Shown one piece after another: positions 36,001 to 43,444 of a stretch of 64,000 nt of DNA. Origin of the DNA: Actinoallomurus sp963799975 (GTDB lineage: Bacteria; Actinomycetota; Actinomycetes; Streptosporangiales; Streptosporangiaceae); NCBI GenBank assembly GCA_963799975.1, contig CAWCZF010000006.1:4030001-4094000 (forward strand). The letters run 5' to 3'. Position 1 is the stretch's first letter, and the number at the start of each line of letters is the position of its first letter. Made by a program: the position numbers and the translations under genes. The notes under the pieces were generated by a model, which saw only the letters and a program-made list of their open reading frames with translations, ran no database searches and was not told the origin of the DNA.

Positions 36001-37087
36001 GCTGACCGCGCCCGAGACGCAGGTCGACGGCAGCCTGATGGCCTGGGCCCGGCTGCACTGGACCGACGGCGGCGCCGACGCGCGGCGCATTCACCCGTAC
36101 ATGCTGGACCACAACGGCAACGCGGTGCCCGCGCTGTCCGCACTTCGAGATCGCCATCTGGACCAGCTTCATCAGATGGCCGACGCCTCCGGTGCTTCCA
36201 GCTTCGGTTCGATCCCGGCCCAGGACATCGAGCCTCGTACGGCCCTGGTGAGGGAAGCGGGGCCGTCGCGGATCCATACGGCCGACACGCTCCGGCTCCC
36301 CTACCACGTCGCACGGCTGCTCGCCCTGCCTGCGGAGGGCGGCGCACCGGGGACGCACCGGTTCCCCACCGACGGGCTTGACGTGGTCGACCTCGCACGA
36401 CGTCTCGACCAGATGCACGCCGTGTTCACCCTGTCCGGCGATCACATTCCGCTGGAGCGGCTGACCGGTGACCATCTCGCGTACACCCGCGCGCTGGTCG
36501 ACGTCGCGCACGGGCTGTACGGCATCAGCCCGGAGGTACCGCTCTCCGTCGCCGATCTCAACCGGCTACGCCTGCTCTCGGACTTTCTCGGTCCCACGGA
36601 CGGATCGCGACCTGACCCACAGGTCATCGGCCATCAGGTCCGCGAGGTGCTGGGCCTTGGCCCAGACCCGCCGCTGCCACCCCGAGCGGTCGAAGGCTTG
36701 GCCCGGCTGATCGAACGGTTCGTCGCGGAGGGCGGGCAGCGCGCCGCGAACGAGACCCATGCGCAGACGCTGAGGAGGGGGGCGAACGAACTGTTCGGCA
36801 CATCCGAGCCGGCCGAGGCCGTGCATCTTCTCGCCCTCGCCGCTGAGAGCGACTATCCCCTGCCGGACGCCGACGCGAGGACCTTCTTCCGTGCAGTGGT
36901 GCTGCGAGCCATCGAACTCCATGGACCCGGCCACACCGACGCGGTGATCCAGGCAAGCGAGGTCGCCCGGATGCTTCGCCTCGAAGGGAACCTCTGGGCG
37001 ACCCCCACCCCCGACGACTTCCTCGACCTCGCGAGATTCGGCTCCGCCTATGAACTGCGCGGCTCCCGGTCGAAAGGCACCGGCTAG
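30023..37087 (+). CDS. giant multidomain polymorphic toxin, probable T7SS substrate
   Basis: 2,354 residues, no signal peptide. Residues 1-105: WXG100-like hairpin with CWGDDD; ~110-440: helical CpnT-like N-terminal module with hydrophobic helices at ~255-350. ~453-713: Ala/Thr/Pro linker with LTETGLADTHLTET repeats. ~720-880: ADP-ribosyltransferase-like region (LYHYTSM; RSRTGKDLSPLTGQDQIVF) with Gln where catalytic Glu is expected. ~920-1075: unknown domain (LGCNSGRGPHSLAQ). ~1125-1393 and ~1452-1710: two GNAT-like domains with QGRGLGTEL (Gln1261) and QGRGVMAGL (Gln1574), each ending in a WDGK/RQ tail. ~1790-2050: zincin motif HEIGHHLDFGDEY (His1971, Glu1972, His1975). ~2070-2354: helical end. 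GTG start overlaps the upstream ORF. Confidence 0.8.
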   Translation: MIVAGYTAVPATWRASGQGMVGASVRLASAVDRLCRQLNAVEGCWGDDDIGRAFFNGDAKAEGFGAWRNQVLAAAADAVNLVRATGGMLSVSGRNYAVAEDASTVGGPRPAGADQGALATLDPYRLPSITAHWLKSDPEPPGHVQMLRLMECLVGGCQLPDGNLAGLAAMRDAFHAAARAIGEVATEVRRHVQVVTADNAGAAAQTFASFADALIGGADGGGLQWLSSNCDGLGDWVDTLIKEKRAARLQFNLSVTFLSSMWLAAMMISAPTGGGSITTALAVTRAEAAGLRAMIWRIVRSMAMGAVFSGGMDMAGQFARRSEGLQTGYDWTELAKAGGEGAIAGLVMGGAHEWMTNSKTPFATAVASYLKAGGFTAGVTRFGLSGVTGTAGNVAGQAAIEHRVDLVQAAEFGFGMAGIESAKEVAGAVFKSSGPPPGLTDHVVTYRLEPPDLSAMNDKAGADAQPISADAEVRTEYGRTTGGPADIRPAGTRLTETLAETGPADTYLTNAHLTETGLADTHLTETETAPAAGTVPPAHAAVESVATSAPHVADAGPAVVPGGGRPSLADLLGGDTAPPPSRTAEAGLAPVEGRQAAESAVDLTTLHRAASAEETNGAPAGDILTEPPGLVGTAGHGETVGETMTETAGEVGPARPTLESRGGPVTHDATTARLDATAPHAPALGPVLTGGSPAGTHPVPPGHPAELRRGQPGSETGHERYDPYDDLDEIDLLRTLPQQQREAVERLVADGGVRRLNEALGSDDPHLRAEAQTWARNAVEGLQVLPDEAATLYHYTSMSADRQAELRPGADVTMSTMLDAQPIHTPEHGRPVELIIRSRTGKDLSPLTGQDQIVFAPETRFRVLAVEHVELPVHREHEDTLPIHRVFLAELPQDGSPLPGTAEHSGPGMTRRPLDGRLQNVYDRAREYTDAGVSYFDPADPRSRLFSTSAKTVRPIDGVFSFDLHTDTGLGQVGRDWLDGADLAALLGQETALTAPRGSDRPVILRSLGCNSGRGPHSLAQTIANETGRIVIAPDAQVWVDIHGTAQVSKPNVGPDGQPRPTRFPPEGAWHIFIPEEGHRVPAFHDRPAPPEDHGGARYTGSPHDPALTHEPPPALHELRRTAPGDGTPDERTFAEWGRRAGEIRAALPPADVPYGGRVTEMAGQLNYRTVFDRDASFDAQPAVTRWLRSALEFTHEPTGIHTEVTGIEYGEDSFRVVLGLVDRGNASAGRAEAWVFTNMEGRDGPVGHYVNFEITSADHQGRGLGTELQHRLENWYIGQGVDVVTTLTDVESPAGRYAFARSGFTFDDRQSFEEVVGHFRANEGRMSEAGRQDWAALEFRLTPEAFDLHYGVTAYELSRIGWADRRIGADGRPTWDGRQFLLEGPAWRGQKHLLPAEEGEYGGTYGDPSASYDGGGLDGQILGDRWQHLAHADADMSPAAAAPPGERHDAQDRQPSFEEWGDRAAAIRATLPPDGLPYDGNLRDFLRTAAPGDPLPTEIRHWLHSMLEFDHPQSGLRMKIRFSDVDFENALYLMGELVDSAGEHQGLLRLTLYPEGEAPYLNIDRVEIVDNSQGRGVMAGLVEHWGNWLIGQGIHEMRVEANIDAGGYAWLRYGFDFDPRLGYEESGLKEIVAALNRAARHGELSAEGLRDWEALAHRATEAAWNTPDRITAQEIGRIGWDARRLDGRHLTWDGKAILRLSKWQGVLALEPSGRHLDPPSDGPNGAGGHLPGTPPPPPTSGPSGGGRPLDSSSDTYSGAHHGDADLPPLPRRMSAHRSSARFATPEHYLSVADHTPLLPPHSPEAVDAMRGVYAHTLDPRQALRASEWAGLRSSAGYQVIRAHTEIAAFEASSDVEVRRIKVAIPGGTERTITEYTLRIKLLVDPGTTMSDEEFVRAQANARNGVDLYYNHQHTLRDGSQFHLRLEFVQAEPTAAASARVTLRPGQGLEAGDRIDVINWHVDMPLGVFAHEIGHHLDFGDEYGHPGRLYRRTLTAPETQVDGSLMAWARLHWTDGGADARRIHPYMLDHNGNAVPALSALRDRHLDQLHQMADASGASSFGSIPAQDIEPRTALVREAGPSRIHTADTLRLPYHVARLLALPAEGGAPGTHRFPTDGLDVVDLARRLDQMHAVFTLSGDHIPLERLTGDHLAYTRALVDVAHGLYGISPEVPLSVADLNRLRLLSDFLGPTDGSRPDPQVIGHQVREVLGLGPDPPLPPRAVEGLARLIERFVAEGGQRAANETHAQTLRRGANELFGTSEPAEAVHLLALAAESDYPLPDADARTFFRAVVLRAIELHGPGHTDAVIQASEVARMLRLEGNLWATPTPDDFLDLARFGSAYELRGSRSKGTG

Positions 37088-37097
37088 CGGCCGGTCG

Positions 37098-39359
37098 TCA
37101 GGGGACGAGCAGGCCGTCCTCGGTGACGACGTAGAGATCGCCCGACGCCGAGAACGTCACCGCCAGCGGTGTCCGCGCCAGCTTGGCCGTGCCGACGCTC
37201 GTGCCGGCGAGCGGGTCCCAGACGCGCAGCGCGCCGTCGTCGGATCCCACGGCCAGCACCGTGCGTCCGCGCGCGGCGCCGAAGCACAGCGTACGTACGA
37301 AGCCGTCGTTGCCCGGCAGTACGGCGACCTCCGCGCCGGTCTCGGCGTCCCACAGCCGCACAGCGCCGTCGTAGCTGCCCGAGGCGATCACCGGCCGGTC
37401 CTCCACCGTCCCGAACGCCAGGGAGTACACCGGGTAGGGGTGGCCGTAGATCACGCGCAGCGGGTCGCCGGTGGCGGCGTCCCATGTGCGTACGGTGCGG
37501 TCGTAGCCGCCGGAGGCGATGACGATCCGGCCCCCGACCTGGCCCGTCACCACGGACGTGACGCCGCCGCCGTGTCCCGTGAGGCGCAGCAGCGGCATGC
37601 CGGAGGTCGCGTGCCAGGTGCGTACGGCGCCGTCACCGCCGCCGGAGACCAGGATGCCGATCTCACGTACGGTGGCGAACCGTAGCGCGAGCACCTGCCC
37701 GGTATGGGGCGTCGGCAACTGCGTCAGCTCACCGCTCGCGAGGTCGTGCACGCGCACCGCGCCGTCGCCGGTCCCGCACATCACCGCGGGCGCGCCGTCG
37801 GCGAAGCCGAACGCCACCGAGCCCACGGCGCCCCCGTCGGGCGCCAGTTCGTGCACCGCCGTGCCGTCGGCGGCGTCCCAGACGCGCAGGGTGCCGTCCC
37901 GGTGGCCCGCGGCGACGAGCGTACGGCCGCCGGTCCGGTCCGCGGCGACCGACGCGACCGACGAGCCCGCGTCGCCCAGCACGCGCAGGGCCGTGCCGTC
38001 GCCGGCGTCCCACACGCGTGCGGTGCCGTCGCCGCCCGCGGTGACCAGCACCGGCGTCTCTCCGAGCGACGCCGCGGCGAGGCCGCCCGGCCAGTCGTCG
38101 GCGGCGGACCAGGCGGCCAGGGGCGTGCCCGCGACCGGGTCCCAGGTGCGTACGGTGCCGTCGAGGGCGCACGAACCCAGCGCCGGCCGTCCGGCCACGG
38201 TCGTGAACGCCAGCCCGGTCACACTCGCGGTGTGCCCCGCGAGGGCGTGCAGGAGGTCGCCGGTCACCGGGTCCCAGACGCTTACGGTCGCATCGACTCC
38301 GGCCGCGGCCAGGAGTCCACGCTCGCCGAGGCCCGCCAGGGCGATCGCGTTCAGCCAGCCGTCCGTGCCGGTGAGCGCGTGCAGGCACCGGCCGGTGGCC
38401 GCGTCCCAGACCCGTACGACGCCGTCGCCGCCCGCGGCGGCCACCAGGTCCAGGTCGGCGATCCGCGCGGCGCAGACGTCGTTCGCCGAACCCGCCGACC
38501 CCGGCAGCGCGCCCAGCGCCGCCATCGTGTCCACGCCCCAGACCCGTACGTCGCCGTCCGCACCGGCCGAGTAGAGCAGCCCGCGGCCGTCCACGGTGCC
38601 GGTGGCGACGGCGCGCACCGGCCCTGCGTGGCCCGTCCTGGCGTGCAGGCTCGCGCCGTCGCGCGGGTCCCAGACCCGGATCACCTGGTCGTCCCCGCCG
38701 GTGGCGACGAGCTCGCGGCCGCCGGGCGTGCCGAGGGCGAGCGCGCGTACGGGGCGGTCGGCGCGTGCCGCACCGCCCAGCGGCCGGCTGTCGGGCACCG
38801 TGGACAGCTCAAGACTCAGGTCCCGCCGGACCAGCGCGTACGCGTGCCCGCCCCCGACTTCGCCGAAGTCCGCGGCGGCGGACGCCGTGGCCTCGGGCCC
38901 GGGCTGGGCGGCGTCGCGTACGGCCCGGTGGGCGACCGGGGGCAGATCGTCGGCGGTGGCACGGACGGCGCCGTCGCCGACCTGGCCGACCAGGGCGTCC
39001 AGGATGCGGAACACCGCGCCGAGGCCGGCCTCCTCGGCGGCGTGCCACTCGATCGCCAGCGCACCCACCGGCTCGACGCCGTAGACGACGATCTCGCGCA
39101 TCGTCGCGTCGGGCGGTGGCATCGGCGGAGGCCCGGCCGCCGGGAAGGGCGCGCCGCGCAGGGCGTCGAGCAGCCGCGGCCAGACGACGGGATCGAGTTC
39201 GGCGGTCCAGGCGCGTACGCCGTCGTGGCGATGGTGTTCGAGACGAGCCGTCGCGTCGGCCAGTACGGTCAGCTCGAAGCGGCCGAACGGGTTCACCGGA
39301 GAGAACGGGTTCCCCGCCCCATAGCGAACTCCGGCGGCGGCCTCACCCCGCCCAGCCAC
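37098..39359 (-). CDS. WD40-repeat beta-propeller protein
   Basis: About 753 residues. The N-terminal ~230 residues are a mixed domain (FELTVLADATARLEHHRHDG; ALAIEWHAAEEAG). About twelve WD40 blades follow, with recurrent VRVWDAATG, SGGYDRTVRTWD and GDDGALRVWD. Propellers are protein-binding scaffolds. There is no signal peptide or kinase domain. GTG at 39359 follows AGGGAGG at spacing 8, chosen over a start at 39467 that lacks a ribosome binding site. It is convergent with the toxin (10-base gap). The N-terminal domain is also found in other T7SS-linked proteins, I think; not certain. Confidence 0.78.
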   Translation of the reverse strand: MAGRGEAAAGVRYGAGNPFSPVNPFGRFELTVLADATARLEHHRHDGVRAWTAELDPVVWPRLLDALRGAPFPAAGPPPMPPPDATMREIVVYGVEPVGALAIEWHAAEEAGLGAVFRILDALVGQVGDGAVRATADDLPPVAHRAVRDAAQPGPEATASAAADFGEVGGGHAYALVRRDLSLELSTVPDSRPLGGAARADRPVRALALGTPGGRELVATGGDDQVIRVWDPRDGASLHARTGHAGPVRAVATGTVDGRGLLYSAGADGDVRVWGVDTMAALGALPGSAGSANDVCAARIADLDLVAAAGGDGVVRVWDAATGRCLHALTGTDGWLNAIALAGLGERGLLAAAGVDATVSVWDPVTGDLLHALAGHTASVTGLAFTTVAGRPALGSCALDGTVRTWDPVAGTPLAAWSAADDWPGGLAAASLGETPVLVTAGGDGTARVWDAGDGTALRVLGDAGSSVASVAADRTGGRTLVAAGHRDGTLRVWDAADGTAVHELAPDGGAVGSVAFGFADGAPAVMCGTGDGAVRVHDLASGELTQLPTPHTGQVLALRFATVREIGILVSGGGDGAVRTWHATSGMPLLRLTGHGGGVTSVVTGQVGGRIVIASGGYDRTVRTWDAATGDPLRVIYGHPYPVYSLAFGTVEDRPVIASGSYDGAVRLWDAETGAEVAVLPGNDGFVRTLCFGAARGRTVLAVGSDDGALRVWDPLAGTSVGTAKLARTPLAVTFSASGDLYVVTEDGLLVP

Positions 39360-39534
39360 GAGAAGCGCCTCCCTCGTCCACCGCTCTGCCTCATCCGACC
39401 CTGCGGCGGATGTTCCGAGGTTACCGGGGGTGCGGGCCGTCCCAGCCGGGAACCTGCCGGATGTCACGTATCGCCCTCTAGGCTGTAGTCAGCGAGGTCA
39501 GGACCATCCGGCCGGAGACAGAACGCGAGGGGCG

Positions 39535-39819
39535 TTGATCACTCAAGAGGAGCTGGAGCGGGAGCGGCGGCGATCACTCGGCCGGCTCGCGCAGGTGCAC
39601 CGCGAGTGGACCAAGCGGCATGCCGCGGACGCTCCGTTCAACCCCGAGCACGCGAATCCCGGGCCCAAGGGCACCGACTATCCCCTGCACCACCTGGACG
39701 TCTCGGCGACGATGGAGCAGGAAGAGGAGTTCCAGCGGCTGGCCGCCGAGGCGATGGCGCCCTTCCAGCGCATGGCCGAGGAGTACGCCCGCCAGCGGCG
39801 GGCGGCCGACGCCGGCTAG
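39535..39819 (+). CDS. small charged helical protein, unknown
   Basis: 94 residues, highly charged (LITQEELERERRRSLGRLA; AEEYARQRRAAD) with a central PFNPEHANPGPKGTDYP loop. TTG at 39535 follows GCGAGGGGC. Probable two-helix protein. It is 16 bases upstream of the next gene, so co-transcribed. I do not recognise it. Confidence 0.55.
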   Translation: MITQEELERERRRSLGRLAQVHREWTKRHAADAPFNPEHANPGPKGTDYPLHHLDVSATMEQEEEFQRLAAEAMAPFQRMAEEYARQRRAADAG

Positions 39820-39835
39820 AAGGGGGTTCGACGGG

Positions 39836-40411
39836 ATGACGGACGTCAAGGTCGCGCGGGTCTTCGACGGGCTCGACGGCACCGGCGAGCCACGTTTCGC
39901 ACCCGATCACCCGACCGTAGGCGACCCCGCCGAGCGCGAGCGTACGCTGGCGTACCTGAACGCGGGGCGTCCGATCCTGATGACCACCGCTCTGGAAGTC
40001 GATCGGATGGACCGCTCGCGCGGCGAGGCCGTGCCGCTCAGCTTCCGTACGGACGGCGCCTGGATCTGGACCGACTCGGTCGCCTACTACCTGGAGGTCC
40101 ACGGCCTCGCGCCCGACCCGGACCTGACGGCGCACATCGCCGCACATGAGTACGCCTGCCCGGCCGTCGACGACGCCGCGGCGGCACGCGCCCTCCGCGC
40201 GCTCTACCGGCCTCCCGCCGCGTACGAGGCGACGGCGGCCGGCAGCGGCGAGTCGCCCGACTTCACGGTCACCGGCGGTCACCTGCCGCCGATCACGCTG
40301 ACCGGCCCGAACGGCGCCACGCTCGACGTGGCGCCGGACCTCACGCCGGAGGAGTTCGAGATCTTGGAGCGGATGCGGCGTGACCTGGGCGAGCCGCGCA
40401 CCGGAGCCTGA
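39836..40411 (+). CDS. T7SS-neighbourhood protein of unknown function
   Basis: 191 residues. The middle (AVPLSFRTDGAWIWTDSVAYYL ... HGLAPDPDLTAHI) is a pattern I associate with proteins beside T7SS genes of other actinomycetes, but with no known function. The end has a helical PDLTPEEFEILERMRRDLG. ATG at 39836 has AGAAGGGGG upstream. It could be a toxin-immunity or chaperone protein, but nothing in the sequence shows this. Confidence 0.6.
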   Translation: MTDVKVARVFDGLDGTGEPRFAPDHPTVGDPAERERTLAYLNAGRPILMTTALEVDRMDRSRGEAVPLSFRTDGAWIWTDSVAYYLEVHGLAPDPDLTAHIAAHEYACPAVDDAAAARALRALYRPPAAYEATAAGSGESPDFTVTGGHLPPITLTGPNGATLDVAPDLTPEEFEILERMRRDLGEPRTGA

Positions 40412-40501
40412 GGCCCGGCCGCGCGCACGAACCGGAAGTGCCACGCGGAAGGGCGGCGCACCCACAATGACGTGCGCTCACCCTGATCGGGTGTAGCCCG
40501 T

Positions 40502-40507
40502 TACGAT
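40502..40507 (+). promoter_or_regulatory. -10 box of leaderless operon start
   Basis: TACGAT, in the context CGTTACGATCG, lies seven bases before the GTG at 40515. The same CGTTACGATCG word in mirror orientation precedes the gene starting at 43444, so the operon and that gene may share a promoter class. Confidence 0.5.
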
Positions 40508-40514
40508 CGGGTTC

Positions 40515-41099
40515 GTGGCCGATTCTCCCGCGATATCCCGACGTCGGGTGCTTCTCGTGGTGCTGGTCGCACTGGTCGTGCTGATCGCGGTGACCTGGGC
40601 GGCGGGCGGACTGCGCGCGCGGCGGGGCGGGCCGGCCGCCGTACGGGCCGGCAAGACCGTCGGCCAGGGCCTCTTCGACGTCCAGGTCATGGACGCGCGG
40701 GCCGGCCGGATGAAGATCAACCCATTCGATCCACTGGCGAACCTCCTCGTCGTACGGATGCGGGTCACCAACCTCGGCGAGCAGACGTACGGCGTCTCCA
40801 CGTTCCTCGGCGGCGTCGCCGTCGAGCCCCGGCGCGGCCGCTACCTCGAAGCCGACCTCGTGCGCTCGCGCGGCGACATCCAGGGCCAGGCCACCTCCAG
40901 CATCCACCCGCGGCTGCCCGTCGTGGTGCAGATCGTCTGGCCGCTCGGCGACGCCGTCCCGCGTACGGCGACCGTGGCGCTGCGCAAGTGGGACTACGGC
41001 CAGGGCTTCACCACCAACACCTTCTACTGGAGCGTGGCGAAGAACTCCCCCGTCACCGCCGAGGTGTCCATGCCCGTACGCGCGGGAGCGACGTCGTGA
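40515..41099 (+). CDS. membrane-anchored extracytoplasmic protein, operon gene 1
   Basis: 194 residues. One N-terminal transmembrane helix (~12-32, LLVVLVALVVLIAVTWAAG) and an outer beta-rich domain (LLVVRMRVTNLGEQTYGVST), like DUF4352-type immunoglobulin-like folds. GTG at 40515 appears leaderless. Its stop overlaps gene 2 by four bases. Confidence 0.65.
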   Translation: MADSPAISRRRVLLVVLVALVVLIAVTWAAGGLRARRGGPAAVRAGKTVGQGLFDVQVMDARAGRMKINPFDPLANLLVVRMRVTNLGEQTYGVSTFLGGVAVEPRRGRYLEADLVRSRGDIQGQATSSIHPRLPVVVQIVWPLGDAVPRTATVALRKWDYGQGFTTNTFYWSVAKNSPVTAEVSMPVRAGATS

Positions 41100-41671
41100 G
41101 CCCGCTGCGCGTCCTGTCCGCGGTGCTGACCGCGGGCCTGATGGCGCTGGCGATGTGGCTCTACAGCTTCAAGCCGCACATCGAGGACAAGGAGCAGAAG
41201 CCGATCACCACCAGCGGACGCATCGGCGCGGTCGTCTCCAACCGGGTCTTCAGCGTCAAGGTCGGCACGGTCGACGTGGCCGGCACCATCACCAAGCCGT
41301 CGTACCCGTCGCCGGAGGTCATGCCGAGTCTCGGCCTCTTCGTGATCGTCCACCTCGACATCAAGAGCAACGCCAAGCCGTTCCAGCCCGGGCACGTACG
41401 GCTCGCCACCCGCGGCGGCGTGTCCTACGACGAGACCGGCCGGCCGGCCATCTCCAGCCTGGGCAATGACTACCAGCCGATGCTGTGGGCGCCCGCGACG
41501 TACATCTTCGAGATACCCAAGAACCGGCTCGCCGGCGCGCGGCTGGTCGTCGGTGAGGCGAGGCTGCTCCAGCAGTTCAGCGCGGAGACCTCCGTCGACC
41601 TCGGCATCGACGGCGACACGGCCGCACGGCTGAGCGCCCATCCTCCGGCGTACGCGCTGAAGACGACATGA
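41096..41671 (+). CDS. membrane-anchored extracytoplasmic protein, operon gene 2
   Basis: 191 residues, GTG overlapping gene 1 (GTGA). One N-terminal helix (~4-24, VLSAVLTAGLMALAMWLYSF) and an outer beta domain (GLFVIVHLDIKSNAKPFQPG) of the same general type as gene 1. No catalytic motif. Together with genes 1 and 3 it probably forms a membrane complex. Confidence 0.65.
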   Translation: MSPLRVLSAVLTAGLMALAMWLYSFKPHIEDKEQKPITTSGRIGAVVSNRVFSVKVGTVDVAGTITKPSYPSPEVMPSLGLFVIVHLDIKSNAKPFQPGHVRLATRGGVSYDETGRPAISSLGNDYQPMLWAPATYIFEIPKNRLAGARLVVGEARLLQQFSAETSVDLGIDGDTAARLSAHPPAYALKTT

Positions 41672-42267
41672 ACGGCGACCCGCTGGAGTGGACGGTACGC
41701 GACCCGCTCGAGGAGACCGTGCCGGATCCGGTCGAGCGCAGACGCCGCCTGAGCCCCGGGCGACGACGCGCGGTCGAGGCGGTCGCGCTGGCCGTACTGG
41801 CGCCGGGGCTGCTCGCGACGCAGTGGGTGGACAACGAGCATCAGTCGCGGTCGTACCAGACGCGCGAACAGGTCACCGTCGTCGCCCGCGGCGGCACCGG
41901 GACGATCGAGCGCGTCCAACTCCGGCTCCTCGGCCGGGACACGACCGGCGCGCAGCGTACGCCCACGACGCCGGCCGGCGCGGTCTCGGTCAAGCTCGTC
42001 GTGCAGGCGCGGCCGCTCGACGCCAAGGGCGCCAAGAACCTGGACTCCCTCGGCTTCACGCTGCGCGACCGCGCCGGGCACGTCTGGACGGCGGACGGCG
42101 GATTGGACCTGGACAAGGAGCCGGCGGCCGGCGCGCAGACTCAGCTGACGATCACCGGGGACGTGCCGGCGGCCCTGGCCGGCTCGGTCGTACTGGAGGC
42201 CCGGCCGGGGCAACTGACCCTGCGAGCGGCCGACGGATGGACCCCGGTTCTGCGGTTCGCCCACTGA
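41668..42267 (+). CDS. membrane-anchored extracytoplasmic protein, operon gene 3
   Basis: 199 residues, ATG overlapping gene 2. Cytoplasmic head of ~35 residues, transmembrane helix (~36-55, AVEAVALAVLAPGLLATQWV), outer beta domain (VTVVARGGTGTIERVQLRLL). Its last 116 bases overlap, tail to tail, the gene on the other strand at 42152. Function unknown. Confidence 0.65.
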   Translation: MNGDPLEWTVRDPLEETVPDPVERRRRLSPGRRRAVEAVALAVLAPGLLATQWVDNEHQSRSYQTREQVTVVARGGTGTIERVQLRLLGRDTTGAQRTPTTPAGAVSVKLVVQARPLDAKGAKNLDSLGFTLRDRAGHVWTADGGLDLDKEPAAGAQTQLTITGDVPAALAGSVVLEARPGQLTLRAADGWTPVLRFAH

Positions 42268-43444
42268 CCCGCGCGACGACCAGGTCGAACGCGGCCGCCA
42301 GCAGGCACACCCGCAGCATCTGGTGCACGAGGTCGACGCCGAACTGGAGGGCGTCGATCCGGATCATCCAGTAGTCGATCGGGTGCGGCCCCACCAGCCG
42401 GTAGACGCCGCGCTGGGCCAGCAGGGCGAGATCGTCGAGGCCGGCCAGCAGGACGCAGAACACCGCGAAGGGCAGCAGGCCGGCGCGCACGACCATGCGG
42501 AAGCCGAAGAACGTCGGCAGCCACTTGTCCCGCAGCTCACGCGTGGCGACCTCCCACGGCGTACGCGGGCGGTCCATCCCGCTCGCCGACTGGAGCCGCC
42601 GGCCGACCTTGCCCTGGCCGAGCGCGGTCTCCTCGTCGGCCTGTACGCCGAGCACCACACCGGCGATCACCAGCCATACGAGGCCGCCGAGCACCGCCGC
42701 CTTGAACGATGGCCACAGCGCGTCGAACCAGCCGAACGCCGGGCCGGTGAGGTCGCCGAGCCGGCCCCAGGCGACCCGGCTCTGGAGCCAGCTCGTGAAC
42801 CCGTTCCGCGCCTTGTTGACCGAGAAGATGCCGAACAGCGTCCAGTTGACCTCGAACAGCGCGACCATGACCGCGCCGGCGCGCGTCCACCGGGGCTCCA
42901 GCCAGCGCTCGGCGACGAACTTCAGCACCAGGAAGCCGACCGTGAGCGCGATCGCGACCCAGACGCGGTCGCCGAGCGCGATGATCAGCTTCATCGCCTG
43001 GAGCTGCCCCTCGAGGCCGCCCTGCGCGTTGCCCCGGCCGGCCGCCGACTGCTCGAACGCCTTGGCGTCCTCGCTGTACCAGTTCCAGGCCAGGTAGAAG
43101 ATCATGAAGGGCAGCACCGCGCGGGTGAACGCGTCGAGGATGGTCTCTTCCTCGGCCGCCGCCCACGAGGTGATGGACTCGTCGAACTCACGTTTCCGTA
43201 CGGCGGGCAGGCCGTTCTTGACGCTGTGCAGCATCGCGACGGTCACGCCGAGCGAGGCCATGACGATCAGGCTGAGCACGAGGATCGGCACGGTCGCGTG
43301 GTCAAGGCCGAAGTGGTATCCCCCAAGGAACAGCGCGTAGCGCAGGATCTGGCCGACCGTGTACCAGAGCGCGAGTGGCACCGCGAAGCGCGCGGCCAGC
43401 CGAAGCGTGGTCCACGGCAACGTCACAGGGGACAAACGGAGCAC
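42152..43444 (-). CDS. polytopic membrane protein, unknown
   Basis: About 430 residues with roughly seven to eight hydrophobic segments (e.g. FAVPLALWYTVGQILRYALF, VPILVLSLIVMASLGVTVAML, AVLGGLVWLVIAGVVLGV). The C-terminus is a Pro/Arg-rich tail. GTG at 43444 lies eight bases after TACGAT (43458-43453), so leaderless; a longer start at 43522 lacks support. It is convergent and overlapping with the three-gene operon, suggesting a joint role with these. Confidence 0.65.
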   Translation of the reverse strand: MLRLSPVTLPWTTLRLAARFAVPLALWYTVGQILRYALFLGGYHFGLDHATVPILVLSLIVMASLGVTVAMLHSVKNGLPAVRKREFDESITSWAAAEEETILDAFTRAVLPFMIFYLAWNWYSEDAKAFEQSAAGRGNAQGGLEGQLQAMKLIIALGDRVWVAIALTVGFLVLKFVAERWLEPRWTRAGAVMVALFEVNWTLFGIFSVNKARNGFTSWLQSRVAWGRLGDLTGPAFGWFDALWPSFKAAVLGGLVWLVIAGVVLGVQADEETALGQGKVGRRLQSASGMDRPRTPWEVATRELRDKWLPTFFGFRMVVRAGLLPFAVFCVLLAGLDDLALLAQRGVYRLVGPHPIDYWMIRIDALQFGVDLVHQMLRVCLLAAAFDLVVARVSGRTAEPGSIRRPLAGSVAPAGPPVRPSRPGPPARPR

